From positions 124,001-188,000 of the forward strand of contig NZ_JACJOT010000017.1 of assembly GCF_014695715.1 (NCBI RefSeq): a stretch of DNA of 64,000 nt. Reading direction: 5' to 3'. The notes under the pieces were generated by a model that searched no databases, was not told the origin of the DNA, and saw nothing but the letters and a program-made list of their open reading frames with translations. This document shows, one piece after another, positions 49,991 through 59,750 of the stretch. The position numbers were made by a program, and so were the translations under genes. Source of the stretch: Microcoleus sp. FACHB-68 (GTDB lineage: Bacteria; Cyanobacteriota; Cyanobacteriia; Cyanobacteriales; Oscillatoriaceae). Each line of letters opens with the position of its first letter. Position 1 is the stretch's first letter.

Positions 49991-51268
49991 TCAGGACTGA
50001 GGACTCAGGACTTGAGAAAACACTCGTTCAAGGGTTTGCAGGGCGCTGTCTACTTCCTGGGAACTAAGAATCAGTGGGGGGACAAAGCGCAGAACTTTGG
50101 GACCGGCTGGCACCAGCAGCAAGCCTTCATCCATCGCCGCTTTAACAACCGCAGGAGACGTTAGCTCGATGTCTGCTTTCAGTTCCATGCCGTTAATTAA
50201 ACCCCAGCCGCGCACCTCAGTAACCAGGTGAGGGTATTTCGCGGCTAGCGCCTGCAAGCCGGCTCGCAGTTGCTCACCCCGCGCCACAGCGTTAGCCAGC
50301 AGGTTCTCCCGTTCTATTGTCTGGCAGACAGCGAGCGCAACAGCACAAGCAAAGGGATTGCCGCCAAAGGTACTGGCGTGATCTCCGGGTTGGAAGACAT
50401 CGCAGAAGGACTTGCACAACATTGCACCAATGGGAATACCCCCGCCTAATCCCTTGGCAGAGGTAAAGATATCTGGCTCAATGCCGAGATTTTCGTAACC
50501 CCACAGCTTGCCGGTGCGTCCCATTCCGACTTGCACTTCATCTAAAATCAGCAGGATGCCCTTTTCATCGCAAATTTCCCGAATTCGCTGGAAATAAGCA
50601 ACTTCTCCCGGACGCACGCCGCCTTCTCCCTGTAAAGCTTCTAGGAGAATCGCCGCAACCCGCCGTTCGCCGCTATCGAGTTCTGCAATTACCGCCTCTA
50701 GTGCCTCAATATCGTTGTAAGGCACATATTGAAAACCGGGCATCAAGGGATCAAAATTTTTCTGATACTTGGGTTGACCCGTTGCCGTAATTGTCGCCAG
50801 CGTCCGTCCGTGGAAACTGGCATGAGCGGTTAAAATCACCGGCTCTTTAATATTTAAAACCGTATGCGCGTATTTTCGGGCCAGTTTAATCGCCCCTTCA
50901 TTCGCTTCCGCGCCGGAGTTACAGAAAAATGCCCGATCCGCACAGGAATGATCAACCAGCCATTGCGCCAGTTGACCTTGCACGGGAATGTAGTAAAGAT
51001 TGGAAACATGGTGCAGCGTTTGAATCTGCTGGGTTACGGCTTCCACCATTGCTGGGTGGGCGTGTCCCAAAGTACAAGTGGCAATGCCGGCAACAAAATC
51101 GAGATATTCGCGCCCTTGCGTGTCCCAAACCCGACAACCGACCCCTCGCTCTAAGGCTAGGGAAAATCGGGCGTATGTGGTCATCACATAGCTGTCAAAG
51201 TTCTCTGGGCTAAATGGGCTAGACTCTGCCACTCCAGATGTCTGCTCAATAAGAGTTTCTACGCTCAC
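49991..51268 (-). CDS. argD: Acetylornithine aminotransferase
   Basis: 425 residues, GTG start at 51268. Class III PLP-dependent aminotransferase: GVGCRVWDTQGREYLDFVAG, AFFCNSGAEANEGAIKLARK, ILDEVQVGMGRTGKLWGYE and the PLP-lysine block TSAKGLGGGIPIGAM. It converts N-acetylglutamate semialdehyde to N-acetylornithine in arginine synthesis. It stands alone, with a repeat-rich tail at the 3' side. Confidence 0.94.
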   Translation of the reverse strand: MSVETLIEQTSGVAESSPFSPENFDSYVMTTYARFSLALERGVGCRVWDTQGREYLDFVAGIATCTLGHAHPAMVEAVTQQIQTLHHVSNLYYIPVQGQLAQWLVDHSCADRAFFCNSGAEANEGAIKLARKYAHTVLNIKEPVILTAHASFHGRTLATITATGQPKYQKNFDPLMPGFQYVPYNDIEALEAVIAELDSGERRVAAILLEALQGEGGVRPGEVAYFQRIREICDEKGILLILDEVQVGMGRTGKLWGYENLGIEPDIFTSAKGLGGGIPIGAMLCKSFCDVFQPGDHASTFGGNPFACAVALAVCQTIERENLLANAVARGEQLRAGLQALAAKYPHLVTEVRGWGLINGMELKADIELTSPAVVKAAMDEGLLLVPAGPKVLRFVPPLILSSQEVDSALQTLERVFSQVLSPQS

Positions 51269-51570
51269 AACTGGTTCCTCTAATCCTGAATTTTCAAACA
51301 GCTGAGTTGAACTAGACTCGATTGTAGGTCAGCCCTGCTGCTATTTTGCCGGCTTTATAGAATCTGAAATTGTATTAAACACAACAATCTGTCTGGGCCG
51401 CTATCAGGTCGGGACTGGAATAAGCTACAACTATCAAGGGCAAAAGACTTTGTATTTTGGATAGAGTTGTAGCCGATTTAGGAAATGCCAAGAAATCAAG
51501 ACAAAGGCAAGTGAGTGTTTGAAAAGTTGTCCTGATGCAGAAACTCTAGAATTTAAATAATTAAAAGCTG

Positions 51571-52638
51571 GTGTATACGACTCTCGAACAAAAATATCGA
51601 CGCATCCAAAAAGAACTGCTTGGGGGGACGATCGCCTTCGCCGGCGTTCTGCTCATCGGCACGTTATGGTACTGGCTGGTCGAAAAATGGCCTTGGCCAG
51701 ATGCCGCTTACATGACCGTGATCACCTTAGCAACGGTTGGGTTTGGAGAAATTTACCCCCTCGGAGATCGCGGGCGGCTGTTTACCATCGCGTTGATTTT
51801 GATGGGGCTGATCAACATCGGCTATATTGTTAACCGATTTACAGAAGCCTTGATTCAAGGCTACTTTCAGGAAGGCATTCGATTAAGGCAAAAAAAACGC
51901 TTGATAGACTCTTTATCTGAGCATTACATCCTCTGCGGGTTCGGTCGCACGGGCCGGCAAATTGCCTATGAATTTAAGGCAGAAGGCATTGATTTTGTAA
52001 CGATTGATTCCGATTCCGAACAGATTTTAGAAGCTCAACAGCTAGGTTACACGGCCTTTCAAGGCGATGCGACGTTAGATGCCACCCTGCTTAAGGTTGG
52101 CGTTGAAAAGGCTGTCTGCTTAGTGGCGGCGCTGCCGTCTGATGCGGAAAATCTTTATACGGTTCTGTCTGCAAAAACACTCAATCCTAAAGTTAGGGCG
52201 ATCGCTCGCGCTAGTACAGAAGAAGCGGTTCAAAAGCTGCAACGTGGCGGTGCAGATGCAGTTGTCTCGCCCTATATCACCGGCGGCAGGCGCATGGCAG
52301 CAGCGGCACTGAGACCCCAGGTTATGGACTTTGTGGATGGAATTATTGCCGGCGCGGATCGGGCTTTTTATCTAGAAGAGTTCTTGATCGACCCGGAAAC
52401 TTGTCCTTGTGTGGGCCAATCTTTGAGAGAGGCTAAACTTCGTTCTCAGTCTGGGGCATTAGTTCTTGCTGTTCGCCGCGCTGATGGTACGCTCATAGGC
52501 GGCCCAACTGCTGATACCCAGTTAATACCGGGAGATTTGCTCATCTGCATGGGGACAGCTGAGCAACTGCGCCAACTCAATCAAATTCTTGGCCCGATTC
52601 GCTCGAAGGCGCTTCGCCGGCCTAAACAGGCACCGTGA
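51571..52638 (+). CDS. Potassium channel with RCK (TrkA-N/TrkA-C) domains
   Basis: 355 residues, GTG start at 51571. Two membrane helices flank a pore with selectivity filter TVGFGE. A TrkA-N domain follows (YILCGFGRTGRQIAYEF), and a TrkA-C domain near 265-345. This is a two-helix K+ channel of the MthK/GsuK kind gated by nucleotide or cation binding to RCK. TVGFGE departs slightly from the usual TVGYGD, as seen in some prokaryotic channels. Monocistronic. Confidence 0.93.
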   Translation: MYTTLEQKYRRIQKELLGGTIAFAGVLLIGTLWYWLVEKWPWPDAAYMTVITLATVGFGEIYPLGDRGRLFTIALILMGLINIGYIVNRFTEALIQGYFQEGIRLRQKKRLIDSLSEHYILCGFGRTGRQIAYEFKAEGIDFVTIDSDSEQILEAQQLGYTAFQGDATLDATLLKVGVEKAVCLVAALPSDAENLYTVLSAKTLNPKVRAIARASTEEAVQKLQRGGADAVVSPYITGGRRMAAAALRPQVMDFVDGIIAGADRAFYLEEFLIDPETCPCVGQSLREAKLRSQSGALVLAVRRADGTLIGGPTADTQLIPGDLLICMGTAEQLRQLNQILGPIRSKALRRPKQAP

Positions 52639-52738
52639 TGAGGGCCGCGTTAAGTGGGAGGTAAAATTGGGTGGGAATCTGCCTCAGATATTCTCCCCAT
52701 CTCCCCCTATTCTCGCGTTCACTGACGCTGATCAAATC

Positions 52739-52945
52739 TCAGGACAGCTTTAAGGCATTCACCGGCACCTCATCCCAAGAACTGACCGTCCGCAATCTTG
52801 CCATCCAACCGCTTGCTTTTTGGCTTTCAGTTAAATTCTGATCGAATGACTCGTGGCATTCCTTGGCTTGAGACTCATTGGCGCAGGCAATGCAAGCGAA
52901 TAGCATACCCGAAGGATCGATTTGTTCGTTTACCCAGATAGTCAT
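52739..52945 (-). CDS. Small hypothetical cyanobacterial protein
   Basis: 68 residues, soluble, with the conserved-looking core ACIACANESQAKECHESFD and the C-terminus SSWDEVPVNALKLS. I do not know the family. Start ATG 52945, about 100 bp from the K+ channel gene and convergent with it. Confidence 0.6.
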   Translation of the reverse strand: MTIWVNEQIDPSGMLFACIACANESQAKECHESFDQNLTESQKASGWMARLRTVSSWDEVPVNALKLS

Positions 52946-53441
52946 GGTAACCCCCTATTCCTCGATCATTTGCTTTTAATGCTAAGCAGTTATACTTATT
53001 TTTTACCAAAAACTTACAAGTTATAGCAAGGCAAACTTACCATTATTTACAATTCATACTTAAATGCTGTGTAAATCGTTACATTTCACTTCCCAATTTT
53101 ATAAAATTTACTTATTTTCTTTCAAACTAATCATGTAAACCTTAACTTTCAAGGGTGGAAAAGCTTTGATAGTAATCAGTTTAAACTATATCCCACCTTA
53201 AGCAACATCAAGTAATTTAACAGAAAAATTTTTATAACTTATTTTCTCCTAATTTTCCAACACGTACTTACTTGCGGATTTGTTTAAAGAGTCAGTGAAA
53301 GCCGGCCATTCAGCCAATTCTTCCCCTGAATGACCTTGAGAATTTTACTCCACTTCTCCTCAGCTATACCCGCAAGCATGGGCAGTGTAGCAGGAGAATG
53401 GGATAAGGTAAAATACATGGGCAAATTGCCCGTGAGTGTCA
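52946..53441. other. AT-rich intergenic region
   Basis: About 500 bp, AT-rich throughout. It should hold the promoter of the small gene at 52945. No gene or repeat is recognised. Confidence 0.4.
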
Positions 53442-54575
53442 TCAACTCAATTTGATGAAATTGTTGTAATCGTTTAAAGTTTGCTTTTCATAAGCTTCTC
53501 GCTGCTGAGCTTCCTTTTCTCCATATAAGAAGGAAAGAAGGACAAAACGACGACCGGCTGTTACATCTGTTGCTTCGTGCATGAGTGTGCAAGAGAAAAT
53601 CACAGCGCTTCCTGTCTCAGGCTTGTAAAGATGAGGGCCATATTCAGGAAATCTTAAATATCCTCCTTCATACTCATCCGCATTTAAATTTAGCGTCATC
53701 GCAAAGCGCCGGTGTGCAGTTCCTCCCGTCGTATTATCGCGGTGAGGTCTGAAAAAACCACCGCGACTTGCATCGTAGCAGGCTATGCGGTAATCTTCAC
53801 GCCGGCTCACTTCAAAATTAAAAGCTTTGTAAATTTCAGGGAAAATTCGCCGTTTTAAAATTCGATCCAAAACTGTTAGCCGTTCGGTTTTTTGGATAAA
53901 GTGATCTCGTCGAATTTTATGGTTGTAATTGATCACTCCTATTGTCTTGTCACCTTGCCGGCGCATTGAACCTGATTCTTCATTACCTTCTGTTTCCCAA
54001 ATATACATCAGTTCACGACAGAGCTTTAGATCCAGCACATTGGGAATTAACAAAACCGGCGCTTGCATCGTGAGGTGGCGAGGTTCTTCTCGCGGAAATA
54101 CTGTCTTAATGTCTTTCAATATTTCTCCCATAGCCGGCTGCAAATCTACAAGAGGATAAATTTTGACGACTCGCAGATTGATATCTAGGAGAAAGGCAAT
54201 CCGATTGTAAGTAAGAATTGAGCTATCATTCGCATCGGCTGGATAGCAAACTCCATACTGCTGGCTAATTTCGTTGTTAAAGTCAAAAAGAAGCGGATAG
54301 GGAATATTGTGTTGTTTCGCAAATACCTGACGCGACGGAGGAGGATTTGAGCTAATTGCAAATATCTGTACATCCAGCTCTTTAAAAGTTGGCATGACAT
54401 CTCTAAACGCACAAGCAATATCCCGGCAGCCTGGAATATCGTCATTTGCGTAAAATATCAGAAGTGAAGGTTTCCCCACCCCATCTCTTAAAACTACTAT
54501 GCTTTCATCTTGATTTTCTAAAGCAAAAAGAGGGGCATGATCTCCAACACTTATAGTTCTTGTTGAGTCTAGCAT
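53442..54575 (-). CDS. Peroxiredoxin-2OG-Fe(II) oxygenase fusion protein
   Basis: 377 residues. Residues about 8-150 are a BCP-like peroxiredoxin: GDHAPLFALENQDES, then YANDDIPGCRDIACAFRD with the peroxidatic and a nearby Cys. Residues about 170-360 are a prolyl-4-hydroxylase-like 2-oxoglutarate/Fe(II) oxygenase: FRPHRDNTTGG supplies H-x-D, HEATDV the distal His, and GRRFVLLSFLYG the 2OG-binding Arg. Two complete domains are therefore fused, linking peroxide reduction or sensing to an oxygenase. The substrate is unknown. Start ATG 54575. Confidence 0.9.
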   Translation of the reverse strand: MLDSTRTISVGDHAPLFALENQDESIVVLRDGVGKPSLLIFYANDDIPGCRDIACAFRDVMPTFKELDVQIFAISSNPPPSRQVFAKQHNIPYPLLFDFNNEISQQYGVCYPADANDSSILTYNRIAFLLDINLRVVKIYPLVDLQPAMGEILKDIKTVFPREEPRHLTMQAPVLLIPNVLDLKLCRELMYIWETEGNEESGSMRRQGDKTIGVINYNHKIRRDHFIQKTERLTVLDRILKRRIFPEIYKAFNFEVSRREDYRIACYDASRGGFFRPHRDNTTGGTAHRRFAMTLNLNADEYEGGYLRFPEYGPHLYKPETGSAVIFSCTLMHEATDVTAGRRFVLLSFLYGEKEAQQREAYEKQTLNDYNNFIKLS

Positions 54576-54763
54576 TGTTATTTGTGCTGGCTAAGAAAAT
54601 TCAGGGCAATTATTGTGCTGCATTTGAACTGTTATACATAATAACAAAGCTTAGTTATCCAAAAATAATGTTTTTTCAAAATTTTAAATAAAATTATTTT
54701 TTAAAAAAAGCTTAAACGTTGCTTTTTTGTCTGGCGATTATTTTTCGATAAAATTTCAATAAT

Positions 54764-55732
54764 TTACGTTTGGGACGCTAAGTTAAGGATAGAATCACCG
54801 GCAACGCGACAAATTCGCCAGTCTGGCAATACAGAAGCGCCCAAATTCTGATAAAAATTAATCGCCGGCTCGTTCCAAATCGCAACTGTCCATTCCAACC
54901 TCCCGCAATCGCGAATAACAGCTTGTTGAGCCAAATAAGTTAATATCGCTTTCCCGATACCTTTCTGCCGATATTCTGGGAAAATGAAGAGGTCTTCGAT
55001 ATAAATTCCCGGTTTTGTTAAAAAAGTGGAATAGTTATAAAAAAATAAAGCAAAGCCAACCACTTGATCTGCGTGTTCTGCAATAATTGCTTCAGCATAG
55101 GGCCGCAAACCGAACAGGTGTTCTGAGAGACTGCCGGCATTTCCTGTGAATGTGTGCGATTGCTGATCAAACTCAGCTTTTGCTTGAATTAATTGAAATA
55201 AGACAGGTACATCTGCCGGCACAGATGAACGCAAAATTGCCGATGAGTTTCCTGCTGCCAGTTGAGTGAGAGATTCGCCACTGACTCGGCAAATCCGGCT
55301 ATTTTCTCGAATTGAAGCACCCATGCGCCGGTAAAAAGCAATTGCCGGCTCATTCCAATCTAAAACACTCCAATCCAGCCGGCCACAACCCCGCGTAATT
55401 GCCAACTGCGCCAGGTAAGACAGCAGCGCTTTGCCAATACCTTGATTGCGATATTCTGGGAGAACAAATAGATCTTCTAAATAAATTCCCGGCTTGGTAA
55501 GAAAAGTCGAATAATTGTGGAAAAACAAAGCAAATCCCACAGCTTGACCCGCATATTCTGCGAGAATTGCTTCAGCATAAGGACGCGTGCCAAAAAGGTG
55601 AGCTTCCAGAGACTCAGGCGTGCCGGTGACAGCGTGAGATAACTTCTCATACTCAGCCAAAGCCTGAATTAGCTGAAAGATTGCCGGCATATCAGCCGGG
55701 GTTGCCGGTCGTAAATTGAGAGCAGGATTCAT
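54764..55732 (-). CDS. Tandem GNAT acetyltransferase
   Basis: 322 residues from the ATG at 55732. Two GNAT domains of about 155 residues each are arranged head to tail and are strikingly alike: both contain YAEAI, VGFALFF, YSTFLTKPGIY, a P-EYR-GIGKA acetyl-CoA block and WNEPAI-FY. The domain resembles diamine (spermidine/spermine) N-acetyltransferases. The pair arose by intragenic duplication. Whether both halves are active is not readable; both keep the acetyl-CoA motif. Confidence 0.92.
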   Translation of the reverse strand: MNPALNLRPATPADMPAIFQLIQALAEYEKLSHAVTGTPESLEAHLFGTRPYAEAILAEYAGQAVGFALFFHNYSTFLTKPGIYLEDLFVLPEYRNQGIGKALLSYLAQLAITRGCGRLDWSVLDWNEPAIAFYRRMGASIRENSRICRVSGESLTQLAAGNSSAILRSSVPADVPVLFQLIQAKAEFDQQSHTFTGNAGSLSEHLFGLRPYAEAIIAEHADQVVGFALFFYNYSTFLTKPGIYIEDLFIFPEYRQKGIGKAILTYLAQQAVIRDCGRLEWTVAIWNEPAINFYQNLGASVLPDWRICRVAGDSILNLASQT

Positions 55733-55810
55733 GAGCAATCGTTCGCAGTTGATGGTTTAAGGTTCATGGCAGTATAACAATCAACCAGGAACCCTGAACA
55801 GGAGAAAATT

Positions 55811-56809
55811 CTATCGCAGCCAACTTTTTAAGCGTTTTGCAACATTCGGCAACCGAAGTTTCCGCATGGCTCTAGCTTGAATTTGACGCACCCGCTCACA
55901 GGATAAGTCGAACAGCCGGCTCACCTCATCTAAGGTGCGGGGTTCACCATTCATCAATCCATAACGTAAAGCAATAATCTCTTGTTCCCGCTGCGTCAGC
56001 ACCTCGCCTAAAACCTCCCACACATCCTGCCGGCGCATTCTTTCACTCACTTGCGCTTCAGGTGATGGCGTCTGAGCATCTTCCAGCACATCCATCAATT
56101 CTGTAGACTCTTCCTGACCAATTTGGTGGTTAAGAGAGAGTGATTGCATTCGCAACTGTTGCAGTTGTTGTAACTTTTCTGGAGAAATTTCTAAAGCTTT
56201 TGTTAGTTCCGCTTCTGTCGGATTGCGATGCAGCGTTCCCTTAAGTTCGCGCATCGCGTATTTAAGTTTATTAAGCTGTTCAACAATATGAATGGGCAAA
56301 CGAATTGTTCGAGAATTATTAGCGAGGTTTCGGGTAATTCCCTGACGAATCCACCAATAAGCATAGGTAGAAAACTTATAACCTTTATCGGGATCGAACT
56401 TTTCCGCCGCCCGATTTAGTCCTAAAGCGCCTTCCTGAATCAAATCCTGAAACGGCACTCCCCGATTGAGATATCGCTTAGCCAGGGAGACAACTAACCT
56501 TAAATTCGAGCGAATCATCTTCTGTTTCGCACTACGGCAGCGATGGAGCCGGTATTGTAGCTGGGTTTCACTTAACCCGACCTCTGCTGCTAATTCTGCC
56601 GGCGTTGGTGCGCGATCTAATTGATTTGCTAATTTTTCCTGTAGCGCTTCTAGGGCAACTAATTCTTGAACGGAACGCGCTAGCGTCGCCTCTTCCTCCT
56701 GCGTCAGGAGTGGGTAGCGGCCCATTTCCTTAAAAAATGCGCCGATTGAATCATCTGTAGCCGTTTTGTAATAACCGGATGAAGGTTTAGTCGCTGTCAT
56801 TTCAGCCAC
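55811..56809 (-). CDS. Group 2 sigma-70 factor
   Basis: 332 residues from the GTG at 56809, chosen because AGGAGG lies 8 nt upstream; the ATG at 56800 would be too far from it. Region 1.2 GAFFKEMGRYPLLTQEEE, region 2 (NLRLVVSLAKRYLNRGVPFQ, GYKFSTYAYWWIRQGITR) and region 4 (RTLDEVSRLFDLSCERVRQI) are complete; region 1.1 is absent. Group 2 sigma factors direct stress- or nutrient-responsive transcription in cyanobacteria. The exact Sig letter cannot be assigned. Confidence 0.94.
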   Translation of the reverse strand: MAEMTATKPSSGYYKTATDDSIGAFFKEMGRYPLLTQEEEATLARSVQELVALEALQEKLANQLDRAPTPAELAAEVGLSETQLQYRLHRCRSAKQKMIRSNLRLVVSLAKRYLNRGVPFQDLIQEGALGLNRAAEKFDPDKGYKFSTYAYWWIRQGITRNLANNSRTIRLPIHIVEQLNKLKYAMRELKGTLHRNPTEAELTKALEISPEKLQQLQQLRMQSLSLNHQIGQEESTELMDVLEDAQTPSPEAQVSERMRRQDVWEVLGEVLTQREQEIIALRYGLMNGEPRTLDEVSRLFDLSCERVRQIQARAMRKLRLPNVAKRLKSWLR

Positions 56810-57168
56810 TTCGCTTTCCTCCTACTAATGGTAATTGAGCTTAGAAGCTTCCTGCCGGCGCTGTTTTTAGCTTAATTGTTTTAAAACTTCTTTCAGTTCA
56901 CCATCGGCACCGCGCCGCAAAAGCAGTTGGGTCTAGTTAATTGGGATTCCCCTTGTAATGATAACATACGCATCGTTTATGCTTTGTTGGGGGATTGGGC
57001 ATGGGGCATGGGGCATGGGGGATTGGGCAAGGCTGCGCCAACCTAAAGGTATGGGCATGGGACTCAGGACTCAGGACTCAGGACTCAAGATAAAGTAAAG
57101 AGGGTCTAGCTTAGGGTTGAGTTTTCTGTGCGCCATGCAATGCTCACTTCACACTTCACTGTTGCGCT
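56810..57168. other. Upstream regions of the sigma factor and priA, with repeats
   Basis: 360 bp between divergent genes. The left half should hold the sigma promoter. The right half is filled by the composite repeat at 56989-57087, which ends about 80 bp from the priA start. Confidence 0.5.
56989..57087. repeat. GGGGCAT composite repeat plus GGACTCA heptamers
   Basis: ATGGGGC units around a core variant GGCTGCGCCAACCTAAAGG, followed by four copies of GACTCAG. Same family as at 10.5 and 49.8 kb. Confidence 0.88.
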
Positions 57169-59715
57169 ATGTATAAATATAAATGTGATTTTGATGTCAT
57201 CACCGGCATCGTCGCGGAACCAGGGGAATCTTATCGAGCCGGCACAGCGCAACAGCAGTGGATAGAAGTTCTAGTAGATTGTCCCGGTGCCCAAGGACTT
57301 TTTACTTACCGGCTGCCGGCAGGTTTAGAAATCCAACCTGGAGATATTTTAACGGTTCCCTTTGGCTCACAAAGCCTTGGCGCGATCGCTGTGCGATTCG
57401 TTGATCACCTACCGGCTGATTTAACACCCGATCAAATTCGAGAAGTCGAGGATGTCGTCAGCACCGGCTTCTTCCCCATCACTTATTGGCAACTCCTCGA
57501 ACAAGTTGCAAATTACTACTACACTCCCCTGATTCAAGTCATTCGCGCCGCCCTGCCTCCAGGTTTGCTAGGGCGAGCACAGCGCCGCATTCGCCTCAGC
57601 AGAACACAATTACCCAATCCATCGGCAACTGAAGCCTTCCTCTCACCCGTTGCCCGTCAGATTCTAGAATTACTGCAAGCCTCAAAAACCGGCGATTATA
57701 CATGGCAGTATATCCAGCGCCAAATCAGAGGTGCCAACCGAGGACTGCGAGAATTATTGAAACGGGGTTGGGTGGAAAGCTACTTAGAACCTCCCACCCA
57801 GGCTAAACCCAAGCAACAGCAAGCCGTAACTCTGGTGACAGAGACTTTTCCCACCGATCTCACTGCGCGGCAGCGGGAAGTTTTAGAAGTGCTGAGGCGT
57901 CGTGGTGGCGAATTATCGGTGACTGAATTGCTGCAAACGTGCAGTACCAGTTCATCTACCATCAAGAAGCTAGAGGAAAAAGGCTGCGTTGTGATTCAAC
58001 TGCGCGAAGTGTTGCGAATCCCCGTCGAGCCGGCGCAACCAGCAGACCAACCCAAAGAATTGACAGATCATCAAAGATGTGCAGTCGAAGCAATTGCCGG
58101 CATAAATGGATTCGCTCAAGTTTTGTTGCATGGCGTCACCGGCTCAGGCAAAACAGAAGTTTACCTACAAGCAATCGCGCCGGTTTTGCAACGCGGTGAA
58201 TCCGCCCTCGTGCTTGTCCCCGAAATTGGCCTTACGCCCCAACTCACTGACCGATTCCGGGCACGATTTGGCCAGAAAGTTTGTGTTTATCACAGCGCCC
58301 TTTCTGATGGGGAGAGATACGACACCTGGCGACAAATGCTCACCGGCACCCCTCAAGTCGTCATCGGCACCCGTTCTGCGATTTTTGCGCCGTTGCCCCA
58401 AATCGGACTAATCGTCTTAGATGAAGAGTACGATTCCAGTTTCAAACAAGATCAGCCGGCACCTACCTACCACGCTCGAACCGTCGCCCAATGGCGAGCA
58501 GAACTCACTAACTGCCCCTTAATATTAGGTTCTGCCACGCCTGCTTTAGAGACTTGGATAGAGGTAAAAGGGAAAGAGGGAGAGAATGCCCCATGCCCCA
58601 TGCCCCATTCCCCATCCCCCACCCACTATTTATCTTTACCAGAGCGTGTCCACTCGCGCCCAATGCCGCCGGTGGAAGTGGTGGATATGCGCCTAGAATT
58701 GCGTGCCGGCAATCGTTCCATTTTTAGCCGGTCGCTTCAAGACGCTTTGAGCCGGCTTCAGGCAACAGGTGAGCAAGGCATCCTATTCATTCACCGGCGA
58801 GGACACAGCACCTTCGTTTCTTGCCGCAGCTGCGGGTATGTGATTGAGTGCCCAAACTGTGACGTGTCTCTGTCTTATCACTACACCCATGAAGGTGCGG
58901 CAGAAGTGTTGCGCTGTCACTACTGCAACTATGGACAACTGCACCCGGAACGATGTCCAGAATGCAGTTCACCTTACCTAAAAAACTTCGGCAGTGGCAC
59001 TCAGCGGGTTGAGGAAGAATTAGGCAAGCAGTTTCCCCAATTGCGCGTGATTCGGTTTGATAGCGATACCACGCGCACGAAGGGCGCACACCGCAACCTA
59101 TTAACCCGATTTGCCAACCGGGAAGCTGATCTTTTAGTGGGGACGCAAATGCTCACAAAAGGCTTGGATCTGCCACAGGTGACGTTAGTGGGGGTTGTGG
59201 CGGCTGATGGGTTGCTAAATTTGGCGGATTTTCGGGCAGCGGAAAGGGCGGTGCAAACGCTGATGCAAGTAGCCGGTCGTGCCGGCAGAGGGGACGATCC
59301 AGGGCGCGTGATTGTTCAAACCTACTCGCCCGAACATCCAGCCCTCACAGCGGTGCGCCGGCATGATTATGAGCAGTTTATTGCGGCGGAATTGGAACAA
59401 CGGGCGGCGCTGAATTACCCACCCTACGGGCGTTTGATTTTGTTGCGATTAAGTGGTGCGGATGAGGCGGAAGTTGAGGCAACTGCTGAGCGTTTGGTTT
59501 CTGTATTGCAGCCGGCATCCGAAGTTCCTGTTTTTGAAATTTTAGGGCCGGCACCGGCACCGATCATGCGGGTGGCGAATCGCTATCGGTGGCATATTTT
59601 GCTAAAGTTTCCCCTTGATCTGCCGTTTGATCTGCCGGCTTTCGAGAGTTTACGCGCCGTTTGTCCAGGTTCGGTTAGTTTAACAATTGATGTTGACCCG
59701 TTAAATTTAGGGTAA
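57169..59715 (+). CDS. priA: Primosomal protein N' (PriA helicase)
   Basis: 848 residues, full length. The 3'-DNA-binding domain (WIEVLVDCPGAQGLFTYRLP), Walker A VTGSGKTEVYLQ, the DEEYD Walker B and the QVAGRAGRG helicase motif are intact. The zinc-binding cysteines are in CRSCGYVIECPNCD and CHYCNYGQLHPERCPEC. PriA restarts stalled replication forks. Residues about 465-484 (KGKEGENAPCPMPHSPSPTH) are an in-frame insertion encoded by the ATGCCCC heptamer repeat. It sits in the region after GSATPALETW, where homologues have a short variable loop. Confidence 0.96.
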   Translation: MYKYKCDFDVITGIVAEPGESYRAGTAQQQWIEVLVDCPGAQGLFTYRLPAGLEIQPGDILTVPFGSQSLGAIAVRFVDHLPADLTPDQIREVEDVVSTGFFPITYWQLLEQVANYYYTPLIQVIRAALPPGLLGRAQRRIRLSRTQLPNPSATEAFLSPVARQILELLQASKTGDYTWQYIQRQIRGANRGLRELLKRGWVESYLEPPTQAKPKQQQAVTLVTETFPTDLTARQREVLEVLRRRGGELSVTELLQTCSTSSSTIKKLEEKGCVVIQLREVLRIPVEPAQPADQPKELTDHQRCAVEAIAGINGFAQVLLHGVTGSGKTEVYLQAIAPVLQRGESALVLVPEIGLTPQLTDRFRARFGQKVCVYHSALSDGERYDTWRQMLTGTPQVVIGTRSAIFAPLPQIGLIVLDEEYDSSFKQDQPAPTYHARTVAQWRAELTNCPLILGSATPALETWIEVKGKEGENAPCPMPHSPSPTHYLSLPERVHSRPMPPVEVVDMRLELRAGNRSIFSRSLQDALSRLQATGEQGILFIHRRGHSTFVSCRSCGYVIECPNCDVSLSYHYTHEGAAEVLRCHYCNYGQLHPERCPECSSPYLKNFGSGTQRVEEELGKQFPQLRVIRFDSDTTRTKGAHRNLLTRFANREADLLVGTQMLTKGLDLPQVTLVGVVAADGLLNLADFRAAERAVQTLMQVAGRAGRGDDPGRVIVQTYSPEHPALTAVRRHDYEQFIAAELEQRAALNYPPYGRLILLRLSGADEAEVEATAERLVSVLQPASEVPVFEILGPAPAPIMRVANRYRWHILLKFPLDLPFDLPAFESLRAVCPGSVSLTIDVDPLNLG
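58584..58625. repeat. ATGCCCC heptamer repeat inside priA
   Basis: Five ATGCCCC/ATTCCCC/ATCCCCC units in reverse orientation to the intergenic copies, in frame with the priA coding sequence. Confidence 0.88.
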
Positions 59716-59750
59716 GTTCATCTCAAATGAATTTCTGAGGAAAGCCTAAC

